This document shows positions 23,750 through 37,289 of a stretch of DNA of 64,000 bases, piece by piece. Position 1 is the stretch's first letter. The number at the start of each line of letters is the position of its first letter. A program made the translations under genes and the position numbers. Source of the stretch: Cavia porcellus (taxonomy: Eukaryota > Chordata > Mammalia > Rodentia > Caviidae); assembly GCF_034190915.1 (NCBI RefSeq), contig NW_026947484.1, forward strand, positions 69,209,482 through 69,273,481, given 5' to 3'. The notes under the pieces are model-generated. The model saw only the letters and a program-made list of their open reading frames with translations, was not told the DNA's origin and did not search any database.

Positions 23750-25125
23750 ATCCAAGCTGGATACTACTTGAATTCAAATGATCTTGACAGCTGACTCACT
23801 AAATATAAGGATAATGAAAACTATATATACATAGGCTGTTCTAAAGCTCTCTTTTTCTTAATACAACATACATTTTACACACAAGACATAGGTTTATTTA
23901 CAAAAGTCCCTTGTGGGTAATGGACTCACATCTGCTAGCAGCCAGAAAGGACCGTCTGGAATACAGTGTGTGTGTCAGCAGGTCCCAACAACTGCGTCAG
24001 TGTGCCCTTCATCCCCTCCTCTGGATTTTCACTGCAAAGTTATTCTTTCTAAATACACCATTGCTCCTTTAAATAAACTTCCAACATTGGGCTTTCCAAA
24101 ACATCTTTGACTTTATTTGTCATATGGCATCCAAGCCAAAAACAAAAAAAATCCACCCCCAAAGTGGGGTGCTAATGAAGTGTAGGAGTTAAAAATGATT
24201 TTAAATAAACATCAGATTTCTGGAATGAATACTTCTAGTTCACCAGAAAAAGCAAGGATGCTGAAGTGAAACAAATGATGTATCGAGACTACTGTCTGCT
24301 AACTTTAGCTCTCTTTTGAGCATGCTGGCCTGAATGAGCTCCCATGAGGACTGTGTGACACAGAAGATGAAACTGGTGGGCATCTTCATAGGCTGGAAGC
24401 AGAGGACCAGAGAAATTAATGGGTTGAGCTGTCTCTGAAAGTAGAGGGTTTAAGACAATTCAAGAGGGACTCTATTTCCTCATGTTGCCCGGTGGCTCCC
24501 ATAGCAACTCTCTAAGCCACAGTGAAGGGGTTTAGGGAGGCCCTGGCACTAAGGTTTCAAAGGGGGAACTGAACTTCAGAGTCTAGAGAATCTCAATGAG
24601 GTTTGGCTGACTTGTGGGACGATCAGAACACCAAGGCCTCAAGATTGATGTAATAGTTCCCCAAGGCTTCTCTCAGTGCACAGCTACTGCACTGAGAAGG
24701 GACAGGGCTCTCACAACATTTCCTAGCAAAAGAAGCCCACTTTTATGCAACATGAACAGTGACTCCTGCAGATTCAGAAGACTTCCAATGTTCTTTCAGG
24801 GGAGTGTGTTCTCAAACATCTGTTGAGAGTTCACTCTCAGACAGCAGCTCTATTGCCCAGAATTTAGATTAGAAGAACCCACTTGCCAGTTTTCCCTTTT
24901 CTATTGGAATGAACATTGACAGAGGCCAGTGGTGTACACAGCAGTTTAACCATTCTATGCAAACAACCTGGACAATCACCAAGAATCATTGCCATGGGAG
25001 GAATTAGCCCAGATGTCCATGCCACACAAGTAGGACATTTTCTCATCAGTGAAATCTAAAGGAAAAGGAAGCTCAAGAGACAAATGTTCTCAAGAAAATG
25101 GAAGCCCATGAGAACACAAAACTTT
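23750..25125. other. Single-copy-looking sequence, no gene recognised
   Basis: No assignable repeat. It contains a small hairpin (ctcagtgca / tgcactgag, 24672-24696). A block at 24106-24140 is similar to 25116-25150. Confidence 0.5.
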
Positions 25126-25127
25126 GA

Positions 25128-25172
25128 CTTAACTTGTCATACGGCATTCAAGCCATATGACATTCAAGCCAT
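25128..25172. repeat. Short tandem repeat (about 17 bp) inside a 7-bp inverted repeat
   Basis: 'cattcaagccatatga' is followed by 'cattcaagccatgtga', with a third partial unit before ('cggcattcaagcc'). The block is framed by CTTGTCA and TGACAAG. Confidence 0.8.
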
Positions 25173-25394
25173 GTGACAAGTAAACACATTCAAGGGAAGA
25201 ACCAAACCAATGAAGACACACTGAATGTCAGCTTTATGACCGGCACTTTAAAGGAAAGGATGGGGAGAAAACATCACTGCCTTTGACAGTCTGTACCCTT
25301 ATGGAACAAAAGTACCAAAACCATAGAAAATGTAGTAATATGGATGAATTATGAAGTGGAAGAAATGATGTCAGGCATATGAATGGACAGATTG

Positions 25395-25630
25395 TAGATA
25401 GATAGATAACTGTTATTACATGCTGTGTACTCTAGTAAGTATATCTCAATTTTATTTCTATTTTATTTTAATCTTCACAATAACCCAATTAAGCATTTAT
25501 ATCAATTTTACAGATTCATCAAAAGCAATCTGGGACATGATTGTTAAAAGGTTAGAAATATGAGACTAGTAAATTATAGGGCTGGGATTTGAAACCAGAT
25601 TTACCAATTTAAATGCTCTTCAGAGTTTAG
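25395..25630 (-). mobile_element. MIR SINE, minus strand
   Basis: Reads as an inverted MIR: 'aatcttcacaataaccca', 'ttttacagattcatcaaaagc', then 'agggctgggatttgaaacc'. Diverged. Confidence 0.6.
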
Positions 25631-25639
25631 TGCCAGGAG

Positions 25640-27480
25640 TGGGGTTTAGCTCTATTTGGAGCTGGCATTTCCTCTCCTGAGGTAATGAGCTCCTTCTAAT
25701 TCATGATTCTTCTTCTTGAACATTGTAGATAGGTAGTTCAGCACCAGGTTTTCAGCTCTATTTATTCTTATGATGGCATATTTTTCTATGTGGTTAATTT
25801 TATTGCAACTGTGCTTTTATGCAGTTTAATTTCTTTCTGGTAAAAACAGGGTCTACATAAACAAGTTAGATTAAATTGACACAGAAACTCATGCTCCATC
25901 TACTGTACCATGGCCTGCCTTAAGATAACATATCTCAGCAACAATCCAAATACAAAACAAAGTGTGTCACTAGATACATTGTTCAGATTCAGGAGAACAA
26001 CTGTCATAAACTATCACAAAAGAAAGGAGACTGTAACTTTGATGAATAGGACAGAGAGGAGGTGGAATTCAATGCAGCTACTAAAAAGCAGAGAGGAGCA
26101 GGACAGAGACAGTGACAGACTTCCCACATACTTAGTGAAATTCAGGAAAGAGAGTGAATGTTCAGCAGAGAAGAGAAATTTAAAACCAGCAAATAAAAAC
26201 AATTCAAGCTTGTAGTCAATTAAGCATTATCTTCAAAGTTATTATTTAAATTTCATTTTTGCTTCTCATTAGGAGCTTTAGGAGTCCCCATCTGTCTAAT
26301 TCACACCCTACCTGTGTCTTTTTGTAGAAAGTTTCTTTTTCTTCCTCTGAAAGCCTGTCCTGTGGACAGAGAGTCTGATTCTAAAGACAGATTGGCAAGT
26401 GGTCTTGCCATTCCCCAGGTGTCAGAATCACAGCGTCGTCAAACATATCACCTTGATACTTCTAGCCCTGGATACACAATTCAAAAGAGTCATTTCTTTC
26501 CCATAAACTATCCTGAGAACACTCAAGTTTCCTTTGAAGTATTGGGTAAAACTCTCCTTCCCTCTCCTTGATGCTCTTCTGAGAATTCTGTAGAGCTGTG
26601 GAAGGCATAACAAAACTGATGGCTTCACCTTCTCTCCTCCTTCTGCTTAACACCTGGTCTTGGAGAACTGTAAGTGACAGAGAGAGGCTTTTGGCACCAT
26701 ACAGAGGTGCTCCATAGTCCCAGAATCCTCTGGGAGTCATGGCCTTTGGGACCAAACTGCTCACTGGTCCTCCAAGAACAATTTCACCAGTGACAAATCA
26801 AGGAAGCACGTAGCTGGGCTTTCTGAGGTCATATGACTTTATCCCAATGTCAAAAGGTTCAGACTAATGTGTTTCATGATCCCACCAGCATACACTGCAT
26901 TTCCTCAAGGGAAAATTATTTCCCATCACTGCTTTCACCAAAAAGCATTTATTAAGCATTCACCTGCAGGTGATGCTGAGTACAATACAGCACAAGGATC
27001 TTTTCATGCTGGACTTACGATTGCATGGCTGCAACTCACTTAGCTTTCTTTGCTTTGCTCATGAAGCAAAGTCACCTTCCTCCACCTACAGAGTAGAGGC
27101 CAAGGAATCAGGAACCTGCACAAAAAGGCCCTGCCAGAGGCCAAAGGATATGCTCTTTCTTAGTCAGCATTCAAACAAGATATGGCACAAGAAGGTGTGT
27201 TTCACTTCCACATTCAAAGGCCACCCCAACAACAGAACTAGAAATGCGACCAAGCAGAGAGAAGGCTGTATCTGTGGTCTTCCTGTCTTCCCTTCTGTTT
27301 CTCCCCTTTTTTCACTGAGTTTGGAAAATTATGTAATACATGATAAATCCTAATGTATGCAGCAAACGCGTGAATGGTGAAATAAAATACCAAAATGAAT
27401 ATTATGAACTCACAGAGAAACAAAGTTTTAGTCTTAGTGTTGTATCCACTTCTAGGCTTGCTGCTCTCTTTAAATTTTCT
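25640..27480. other. Single-copy-looking sequence, no gene recognised
   Basis: No repeat or gene was recognised. Overlapping frames at 26314-26764 and 26970-27353 on both strands lack motifs; an intact exon cannot be argued for. Confidence 0.5.
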
Positions 27481-28405
27481 CTTTAGAGGTGAACACCATG
27501 CTGCACTGGATGGTCATCATTGAATCTGCCTTATAATTTTAGCATATGTATTTTTACTCTTGCTTGGTTCTGATATAGATATATGGCATTCGTGTTTAGT
27601 AATGTTTGTTACCTTTACTTTTGTGGTGTTGATTACCTCTTTTTAGTTGGTTTCTATAACTCCTTAAATAATTTATTAAATTTTTCTTATATTCTAGCAG
27701 TATCTTCTATCTGCTGTATATCAGACAAATACCATTTCCTTGTATTCTCATTTACCTGATGGCATCTTTTTCAAATATTAGTTTTGTGTATTTGTGTATT
27801 TTTGGAATAGGCTTCCTATCTGAAGGGTGCAGACCATCATACGTATTCTTAGAAAAATTTTGCCTTTTGCATATATGCATTAAGTCAGCTAGAATTTGCT
27901 TTCCTGTACAGAGTGAAAAGAACATAAATTTCATTTTCTCCATATAGATAGTTCATGCTCAGCAACCTCTCTTCAACACCTTCCCTCATCTTCATAATGT
28001 TACCTTGTCACATAAAATTCCATAGGTGAATTTGCTTCTGGAAAGTGTATTTTTATTTAGTTGAATTTATAATTCTCTGTAAAAACATTACATTATATTT
28101 GTTACAATTGCTTTATATATGATTACCCAATAATGTGTCTTTCTGATATTTTCTTCATCAGGGCCTTCATTCTCCTTGAGATTTTGTTCTTTCAGATAAA
28201 AAACTAGCATTAAGCTGTCAGTTCCTCAAAAATCACTGAAAATGTTGGTCTTTAAACCATGAATCTATAATTCAATTTAGGAAACAGTAACAAATTTTTA
28301 AAATTGATGCATTCTGTACACAAAATAATACATTTCTGGATTTATTTACTTCTTGATGATTTTTGATACGGTTTTACTGATAAGTGAAGAACAATTTTCT
28401 CACTA
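27481..28405 (-). mobile_element. Possible ancient antisense L1 sequence, left part
   Basis: Very T-rich with the general wording of antisense L1 coding or 3' sequence, but no diagnostic block could be fixed. Treated as a probable, heavily eroded L1, interrupted by the LTR at 28411. Confidence 0.35.
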
Positions 28406-28410
28406 TAGAT

Positions 28411-28811
28411 TGTTATGACTTGTGTCTAGATGTCCCCCAAAAGTCTCATGCAGACATAAATGGGCTTTTTCAGAGGTGGCTGGATCTAGAATGTGTGATT
28501 GATTCACGTTGCAATGCCCAACTCAACGACACTAAAATTAAAGGTGTGAGTGCTACATGACCTAAGTAGTCTGGATAAACATAAGAGGTAGAAAGACACT
28601 GTTAAATTTCCTCTTTTGCTTATTTTACTACCTTCTGCCCACCATAAACTGTTTCTCCTCTGCAATGCCTGTCTGCCACATCATTTGCTTTGGAGCCAGT
28701 TGATTACGGATTGAAACCTCTACAAACTGTAAACCAAATATACTTTCTCTTCTTTAACTTTGGGTGTAAGGTATTTTGTCTCAGCAACAAGAGAAATCTA
28801 ACTAAGATACA
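28411..28811 (+). mobile_element. MaLR-type solo LTR
   Basis: Begins TGTTATGACTTGTG, contains 'gatgtcccccaaaagtctcatg', 'ttggagccagttgatta' and 'gtaaaccaaatatac', then 'ggtattttgtctcagcaac', and ends 'aactaagataca'. That is a full ERVL-MaLR LTR of about 400 bp with TG...CA ends. There is no internal region, so it is a solo LTR. No convincing TSD was seen. Confidence 0.78.
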
Positions 28812-30830
28812 AATCTTAGGTATAATTTCTTGAGAGTGTTCCTGAATTCCATGGCCTCTGACATTGTATTATTATATTTTCTGTCAGCTACCAATGTTAG
28901 AAATTCAATCCTTATCTTTTTATTTTTATATCTTTACTACACTGGTAAGTACCTCCAGAAGTGAATGGAATTGATATCCTTGTCTTATTTTGATTTTTAA
29001 ATGAATATAATTAACACCTCATTGCTAAGAATTATGTGTGATACTATACTTTGCCTAGATACTGCAGCATTTATCAAATTGTAGTTCTTCATGTATTGCT
29101 AATTACCTCTTTTGTTGTTTATAGGCACCTATTAACATTTTGACATTTTTGTCTTTTAATTTGTTTTAATAAAGGTTTTTTAACCAATGCTCTAACATTA
29201 ACTCATTCTTTTTTTCAGTTTTTAAGTTTATTTTATTGATACAGTTTAGATATATGTAATGATCACATTCATTAGAGGTAATTCATACTTGTATGTAATA
29301 TAACTTGATTCTTCTCTTCTCAATCCCCTCCACTTGCTACAACCCCTTCTCCCCTCTTATTAACAAAAGATTTGTTTCCATTTTTAAAATGTATTAAGTT
29401 TCTTGGTACAATTTAGAAATACGTAAGGATCACATTCATTATTGGAAACTTGTACCTGTACATGGTGTCTCTTAGCTCCTCGTTTTTTCCTTCCCATTTG
29501 CCTGCTCTCCTCTTAACCTCTCTTCTTCTCCTTATTTAGAAAGCTTTAAAAAAGAAAAAAATGAGCAAAAAAGGGATGAAATGGGAGCATTAAACCACTC
29601 TTGCACTACCAGTAGAAATTCAAGCTGGTCATGCTATATTAACATTTTATACAATGCTATATTCCTCTTGTTAATATTATGTTTAAAATGTTTAGCTATT
29701 TTTTGAGTAAACTTCATTTGTATTGTAATATTTTTATCTTTTTTGTATTCATATCAAAATATAAACTTCCTTGGTTTCTTTTTTATAAGAAAAATCTATA
29801 TAGTAATGAAATGTATTTTTATGAAATTGATAAGCTCATCTGAGAGGCTAGCTAAGCTTGATATTCTTTTGTTGGAGATGATATTAAGTACTTTAGTTTT
29901 TTCTTTGAATTAGAGTTGGTATGTTGTTTTTAAAGAATTTTTTATATTTCGTCTTTGTTCCAGTGAATTGGCATACGTTTTATCATAGAAGTCAAATATC
30001 TATTAGCTTGTTTCAAAATATTTATCTACTTTCATCATCTTTTTTATTCCTCACATCTTCTCTTTTTCTGAGTCAATCTAAAATAAGTATTTCTATATTA
30101 ATCTTTACAATTTTTAATTTGTTAATATTTATAATTCTATTCTTGCTTGCATTTTATTGCATTTTACATCTCACCTTCATTATCTTTCTTCTGCAAACTT
30201 TTAAAATATTGCTACTTTTATAGTTTTTCAAGTTGAAGGGAGTAGCACTTTATCATTTAATACATTCCATGTCTAATTTGTAGTATTTTATTATAATTCA
30301 GATTTATATAATTTTAAAATATTTTATACCAAGATTTCTTCTTCGATTAATGTGCTATTTAACTTTCTTTTCTCTCTTTTTGTTTCTTTCTATTTATTCT
30401 TGAATTCTTTTGACAGCTTGTTTGATGCATGTTCAATCTTTTAATTTTATCTTTCATATCTTTTTCTTCCACATTTTAAAGTCTTTATCTCTGTGACATG
30501 TTTTAAATAATTTCGTTGGTTTTTGGTCACTAATTTTCACTTCAGCTTTTAATTTTGCCATATATGTATAAAATACCTAAACTTTTATTTGGTTGAATTT
30601 CATATCTTTCTTGATATTTTTGTTACCATCTTATTGTTTCTCACTCAGGTTTATTGTTTGCTTGCTCACTTGTTTACAATTTTCATGCTGTCTTCATACC
30701 CAGGTCTGATAATTCTGACATCTGCAAGAAGGATTAACTCTATTATTTTCATTGATAATAAATCTTGACTGTCTTTATTTCAGTAGAATTTTATTATGAA
30801 TTCATGATTTATGAAATTTAAAATGAGATT
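28812..30830 (-). mobile_element. Possible ancient antisense L1 sequence, right part
   Basis: About 2 kb of T-rich DNA resembling antisense fragments of old L1s ('cctaccaatgttagaaattc'-like and 'tctgataattctgacatctgc' wording). The plus-strand frame at 29921-30223 is Leu/Phe/Ile-rich purely from composition. Confidence 0.35.
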
Positions 30831-30839
30831 TATAAAAGC

Positions 30840-33800
30840 TGAAATGAGAGAGAGAGAGAGATGGTTTATTCCAGGAAAAATAATATATTTGCTTTTACTG
30901 AAATCCAGGAGAAACTACCAGTATAACACTGCTCGGTATACTTTGAAGGTCCAACGCAGTATGATAGGCTCAAGTTGAGCTCCCTTTCCTTGACTGGACT
31001 CCATCTCCCTGTGTGGATGTGGCACTGCCCTTAGGTCACACTGCTGTTGTGCTTTTCAGTGCTTAGCTTCCTCTTTCCCTGTGCTCAGCACCACCATCTT
31101 GAAAACTGCAGGAGGACTTTATATGACAAATATTGTGCTTTATATGGCAAATATAATCTGCACAACCACACACAGAGGCCTCGCCTACTGTTTTTATTCA
31201 CCATCCTTGGAGACTTCCAGGTTTTGTGGTAAGCTCAGAAATAAATTGAAAGCATTTGTTGTAATTCTTTCCAGGATCTAGTTGCATTTAGGGAAATCCA
31301 TCAGAGTATTTATCCCCCTAAAACGCAAACAGCATTATAAATGAACCAAGGTGTGATAAACCATTTTCCAAAACAAAAGTTGAATCAGACTATTTTTAAA
31401 GAACTCTACTGAAATTTTATTGTCACAAATTCAGAGCATTGCAGGCCCATCATAGGTCAATATCCAGAAACTGCCTTCTTCTTGGACACCATGACATTTT
31501 GTCAGCATCGTGTCAGAGATATCCGTTTTTGCCCTGCCTGTGCCACAGACCACCCAGCTTCCATTGTAACACATGCGTCACATCACTATCCTGCTCCTTG
31601 GCATTCTGCAAAAGTTTTCCATCACTAGCAACCATTATTTTACCTAGGGAAGGAAATCCTCTGCCCCACAGCTGTCTCGTTTAGAACCTAGCAGTGCCAT
31701 ATGAGCAATACCTTTTTGTTTTTAGATCACAGAGAAAGAGTGTTCTGGAAAGAGCAAGGAGCAATTAGCTATCATCCTGCTGGAAACCTCCCTGCATGAA
31801 GATGCCTGGGTAGTCTGCAACAACTAGCTTGCCGCCTCTGCCCATCCAAAGGCAGGGGTGAACCCGCCCCCTGCAGAAAACATTCCTGCTCTCTGGTGTT
31901 CCTTATAACTTTCCTTAACTAGATTTGCTTATTTTTCTCACCACTTAATGACTTATTTGTTGAGGTTATTTGTGAGATTCCTTATCTCCCTTCTTACCTC
32001 CTCAGGTAAGAAATCCATGCCCATTCTGCTGTCTCTGGACAAATGTGACAAATTCTGTTACAGATCTATGTATTCAAGGTACCACTGAGGTACAGAGAGA
32101 CAGAGCTCAAGTGGGACCTGTCAGAGGCCTCCCCAAAGAATAACTGGCACATGAGCCTGAGGAGTGAGGCCCCTTCAAGATGTGGGACACAGTAACAGCA
32201 CTAAAGAGATCACAAGTAATGCAGTCGGTTGAGGAACGTGAGAGATGGACTTGTGTGAGGATTTGTTCAGTGATTGCATTGATAATTAATATTTCTCATC
32301 CAAGTCGGGAAAGCCCTTCTAAAATTTATTAGAGGTAGCATCCATTGATCATTGCTGGTCACTGATCCTTGGGAGCTTTCTGAACTTGCTCCCTTCTCCA
32401 GTATAGCAATGGGGATGCACATCCATCCTGCAGTGGGCCTGAGAACTCCAGACATGGGAGCAGGTCTCTAGGCACTAAGCCTGATTCATTCTCGCTTTGA
32501 ACTGAAGCGTGATGAACCATTTTCCAAGTCAAAGGATGAGCAAAACCTTACCTTTTAAAAAGGAACTCTGCTGCCATTTTATAGTTACTGTAACTTCTTC
32601 CATATTTTCATTACTTGCACATAATAGAGAAAAAGGAAAGGGCAAGTGGATTCTTCGGTCATTACAGTGTCAGAGTCTATCAAACGCTCCTGAGATGTGT
32701 GCAATTGCCTCCAGTGATATGCACCTTGTCGCTTTTTGTTGCCAAAGCTATTAGTGACTCTTGACTGTTTCTTATCAGTCTTCCACTTGCTACAATAAAA
32801 AAGAGCCTGTTGAAGCCTTGACATTTGCAACAGCATCATACATGGATGAAGATAAGGAGCAAGGCTCGCCTTTCAAGAAATCCATCTTCATAAGCCAAAT
32901 AGAAAAATAGGGGAAATTATTTCCAGAAGGTGGGTTCATTAGCAACGTATCTCTCCACTCCAAAACTCCCGCACTGTTTGGTCAGTTGACTTCCTGTAGG
33001 ACAAAGTGCTCTTTTCACATGTACCCTCAGGCACGCCTCTCTGCCACACACGCATTACAAAATGCTTACAAATGTCCACAAGGCTCTGTGTCAAACCATG
33101 TATTGTAAAAAGGCAACACAAACCCAAGACCCTTTCATCACAGATGAGCTAAACCCATGTATTTTGTGTCAGCAGTGAATCTGCAGCCAAACTCAGAGCT
33201 AGGGCATTTAAGAATATTGCTTTTTTGTTTTTATATTTATATTGCAGACCTGGCAGAAACCACCCCTAGCACACATTGACACCTGAAAGTTGTGGTTATC
33301 ACATCAGTGAGAAATCGCATTTCCTTATTTGCATTTTGTTGCTGTTGGTTCACAAATGTGATGCTTGTCATTGATTAAGTAAAGGTTATTCAGTCATAAC
33401 CCTGGGAAATCTAAAAGCTCTTTTGCTCATGCCCCCATGGGCTTCACCTTTTTGATAACCTTTTACTACTGGAGAAAAAACAAGAATAACTTTTACTTTC
33501 TTCTAGAGAAATGTGGCAAAGAAACCTAAGATGGTGGTTTCAAAGACGTTTTCAGATTCTTGGGTTATTGTGTCATAAAAATTTAAGATCCACCATAAAG
33601 CTGCCTAAAGATGGGCAAGATTCTGAGAGTGATGGTGGCATGAATAAATCAGGTGAGGAAAAAAACCCCAAAATCCTGCAAGAAGACATTTCAGTGCTCC
33701 GTAATCCTCCCCGCATTCCCTTTCGTCCTCACACTTCACTCATCCCAAAGTAGCTGCCACAGCTGCAGATGTCAGATCTGCAGACAGCCCTGCCCCAAAG

Positions 33801-35369
33801 CCTCCTTTTGTATCAGGGAGGAAATGGTCTCTGGAAGGCTCTCAGAAGACCCCTTGTATGGCCCCACTGACCACAAAACTGATCCTTTCTTTAAAGGAGG
33901 CTAGAAAGGAGTGTTAGGAAATAAAAGTGCAAGGCAGACCGCCACGTACTGTTTCTGCATACTTCTTGTTCTCTTTCTCGATAAAATAGCCTGCCAAAAT
34001 AAAATCAATACCCCTCTCCCCTGGCCGGTCTGCATACTCTTAGCCCCTGTGCTTCTGGTTCTCTCCTTTCTACATGCTCGTTTCACTTCTGGCCATCTGT
34101 AAAGAACAATCATTCCTCTCCTGCCTATTTCTCAGGTAACTGTAAGGGCCAAATCTGGTAAGACGTGTGAAACTGGCTTGTACGCTGTCAAGCACTTTGC
34201 ATAGTAAATGCACTGCCATGACATCCTAGGATATCCTGGTGTTCACCCAGGAACACCTACACCTTGAATTGCCCGGTCTTATCCTGAGGTCATTTGCAAA
34301 GAAAAGTCCTTCATATGAGTTAGATTTCTAAATATTGTCTGGGAAGAAGTAGATGTGTCCCCAAGCAAAGAGCACGGCAGCAGTTACAGTTCAGAACTGG
34401 AAATTAGACACACGTTGGCCCCTCTCTCCTCTTGGCTCCTTTGCCATGAGCAGTCACCACAGCAATCAGTCCTGAGCAGGAGCTGTGTGAAGTAGAGTTT
34501 GCTACAGACTTGGAGGAGAGGCTACCAACGTTCAGCTACTTAGACCACAAGTGTTCTCCATGGCCCCAGCGCAGAGCACCGAGCTTATCTGCTAAGATCC
34601 AGTTGTGGCCTCACACCTGGCCCACCTGTGAGCAGGACAGACCGTAAGCATCATGGGTTCTATTCAGAAACTCAGCCAGCCCCCTTTACTTTGAGCACTT
34701 ACCTATGATATCTTGAAGTACATGAATGTGGGTTTGTAATATTACACTATAAATACTATAAGGAACACAGGTCTTACTTGCTGTGTGCTCCCTGCAGAAT
34801 TGTGTAAGAAAACTATTCAACTCTAGCTTAAGATGCAAAAACCAAGAAGACTCAAATGTGACAGACTTTTTAGTATCAAACAAAAAGAAATCCAGAATGA
34901 ATCCAGGCAGGAGCATGGAAAAAGACTCAGAATATGGGAAGATGGTGTCATGCTTGCAGATAGAGATGCTGAAATAAAAAGTGCAAGCCAGATTCAAGAC
35001 AGAACCACACAACCCCACTGGAGGAAGGGGAGCCCTTTCAGAGCACATTGCAGGAAGCTGGGGCCCTGAGAGCGCTGGGCATTACACTGGCATTTCCTTG
35101 TATCCACTTGGGCAAGAAGGACGTTGTTCTCTTTCTTTCTCTTTGTATCCATTCAGGATCTTGGTTTCTTGTTTTTTTTTTTTTTTCCTTCTGTTCTTCT
35201 CTAAGATAGGCAAATTATGGTTTAGCAAAGATTGAAAGCCAATGAATATTTCCTTGGGAACTATGGCTCAATTATAGAGTAAAAGACATTGATTCCCATC
35301 AAAGGAACTCTATGATGTCCAAGAGACATTGCATCTCTCAGCAGACTGAACGCCAATGGAACACGAAGT
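30840..35369. other. Mostly single-copy sequence, no gene recognised
   Basis: 4.5 kb with few assignable repeats. It holds a short (GA)n at 30846-30861, a diverged direct repeat pair (31342-31425 and 32499-32587), an octamer ATTTGCAT at 33327-33334, and a 16-base T run near 35171. Frames at 33511-33753 and 34686-35069 have no recognisable domain. Confidence 0.5.
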
Positions 35370-35535
35370 ATACCTGAATCCCAGCTCCAGCTGTATAACT
35401 TCTGTGTCATGTGGACTAGTCATCTAACCCCTCTGCACTCCAGTGTCCTGTTTCGGTGAAAACGTCCCATGTGTCACATCTGCAGCACAGAGCTGTCACG
35501 AGGCTGGTGAAATAGCTTGCAGAATGACAAAGAAA
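35370..35535 (+). mobile_element. MIR SINE
   Basis: 'gaatcccagctccagctgta', 'ggactagtcatctaacccctc', 'tgcactccagtgtcctg' and 'gctgtcacgaggctggtgaa' follow the MIR order closely. Confidence 0.65.
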
Positions 35536-35539
35536 CCCC

Positions 35540-37285
35540 TTCATCTGGTACTGGTTGCTCGTAGGCCCTCCCCACGAGGCTAGAGGCTCACAGAGATAAG
35601 AACAGGAAGCTGGTGACATTCAGGACACTCTGCTCAGCAGGCCCCAAATGCACAGGACTCTGGCCCAGGCTGGCCCAGTAGAGGCCACAAGCCAGCTCAC
35701 CTTTTTACCTGAAGCATGGCAGGAAAGGGCCCTTTGGAACACGCTTGGGTCTGGTCCTCTCCTGGGAACCCATCTATGGAGCAGATAACAAAGCCCCAGC
35801 TTGGATTCTGACCCACCACCTTGCCCTAGCCTTACCTTTGCCTGTGTATGGGAACTAGGATTAATTGCTCCATCTCTCCAAATATGGTTTCTGCTTCTAT
35901 AAACTTCATGTCTACCTCCCAAACACTTAGGCCACATTTGAATACTCCTGGAAGCACAGGACACATTCTGATATCTACCTAAAGATCTCATGTCCATAAG
36001 GATCGCCTCCTTGGTTTTCCAGAAAGAAGCACTCTCTACCATTAGTTCCTCTGACACGACTCACCCCGTGCTCTAACTCATGGACATGTGTCCCCAGAGA
36101 GGTCCCTGAAGCCTAGAAGTTCCACATCTTTCACTTTTGAATCCAGCATCGGTCCTGCACATTGTGTTTGTGAGGGAATACTTAAACTAAAGAAAGCATT
36201 CTCCAGCAATGGATTTTTTGGACTGTTCTGCCCAAAAGCAGGCATCTTTGCCTTGAAGACAGGACACTTTCCAGAAACTTTGTAAAGGCTGGGTTCAGAG
36301 TGCCAGGAGGTGAGTACAAGAATGTTATGACAGGGTGAGGATGTCACACACAATGTGAGCCATTTTGTATTCAATCCTTCATTGTCCTTAGGCTCTGGGG
36401 AAAAGGTGTGTTTTTTCTTCAACCTTAGAAACTGTTGTGAAGACATTTCTAATTGAAACACTGGAATTAGAAATTAGGGCCCAGAATCATATTGATGGGT
36501 CCACTGCAGAGAAATTGCCAATAAATTACCCATAGCATTGTACTGTTGCTAGCTCAGGGCTCCATTAAATACACAATAGTCTACTCTCAGATGCCAAGAG
36601 GCAAAAATGAACTGCTTTCATTGTAAAGCAGAGGAATGTGAAGCAGCTAAACCAAAAATTTTGCTAAACTTGGTTCTCTTTTCATTTTTTTCTTTTTTGT
36701 CTTGCAGTGTGATCTCAAGATGAAATGTAATCCAGCAGTTAAAAATGGAACAATTTAAAGGTGTTTGGTTCCAAAGCATGAAACATGCAAAAAAGCATGC
36801 TGAGCTGAACTGGCAACCAGATTTGCCAGCCATTCTTGGGCACCTTCTAAAGGGAAGTATTACTGGGATTCAGCCAAGTCAGGCAAAGTCCCAATAATAT
36901 TAAAATTGCCTGCTCCATTGCTTTTTCTTAGAAAGAAGAACATTCCATAATGGTTTGCAATCATATTGAACAATAATATGTTTAAAGACATGGTTGGTTA
37001 AGAAGATGGTCACTGATATTTCTCTGTGTTATAAAACACTTCTTGCTAAATGTATCTTGGACAAGTGGAATGAATATACGGTTGATTCTAAATGCTCTAG
37101 AGAGTTAAAATGAGTTGGTTTCTGCACCTCTAGTTGGGCTTCCATTCTTTGGAATGAAATTGTCTTCTGCAAGGCATATGTGTTGTTGGAAGTTTGAAGA
37201 CATATCAGTAAGCTTCTACACAAATCAGAAGTATTTTCATCAGATACAATTGCTGTGTTTCAAGGTATAATTTATGACAGCACTA
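35540..37285. other. Single-copy-looking sequence, no gene recognised
   Basis: No assignable repeat. Frames at 35620-36057 (145 codons, -) and 36078-36461 (-) have no motif. 36600-37000 is repeat-free AT-rich DNA and is listed as a candidate conserved non-coding stretch. Confidence 0.5.
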
Positions 37286-37289
37286 CAGA

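Noticed and set aside
23374..23781. Frames of 102-134 codons on both strands
   Set aside because: Created by the purine-rich tract after the B1-ID SINE; Arg/Lys/Glu or Leu/Phe/Ser composition only.
29921..30223. 100-codon Leu/Phe/Ile-rich frame suggestive of a membrane protein
   Set aside because: Composition artefact of T-rich DNA, possibly antisense L1.
33511..33904. Possible exon or processed pseudogene
   Set aside because: The translation did not resemble a protein I recognise, and the two frames overlap in different phases.
35620..36057. 145-codon minus-strand frame
   Set aside because: No recognisable domain, no splice or promoter support; length possible by chance in GC-richer DNA.
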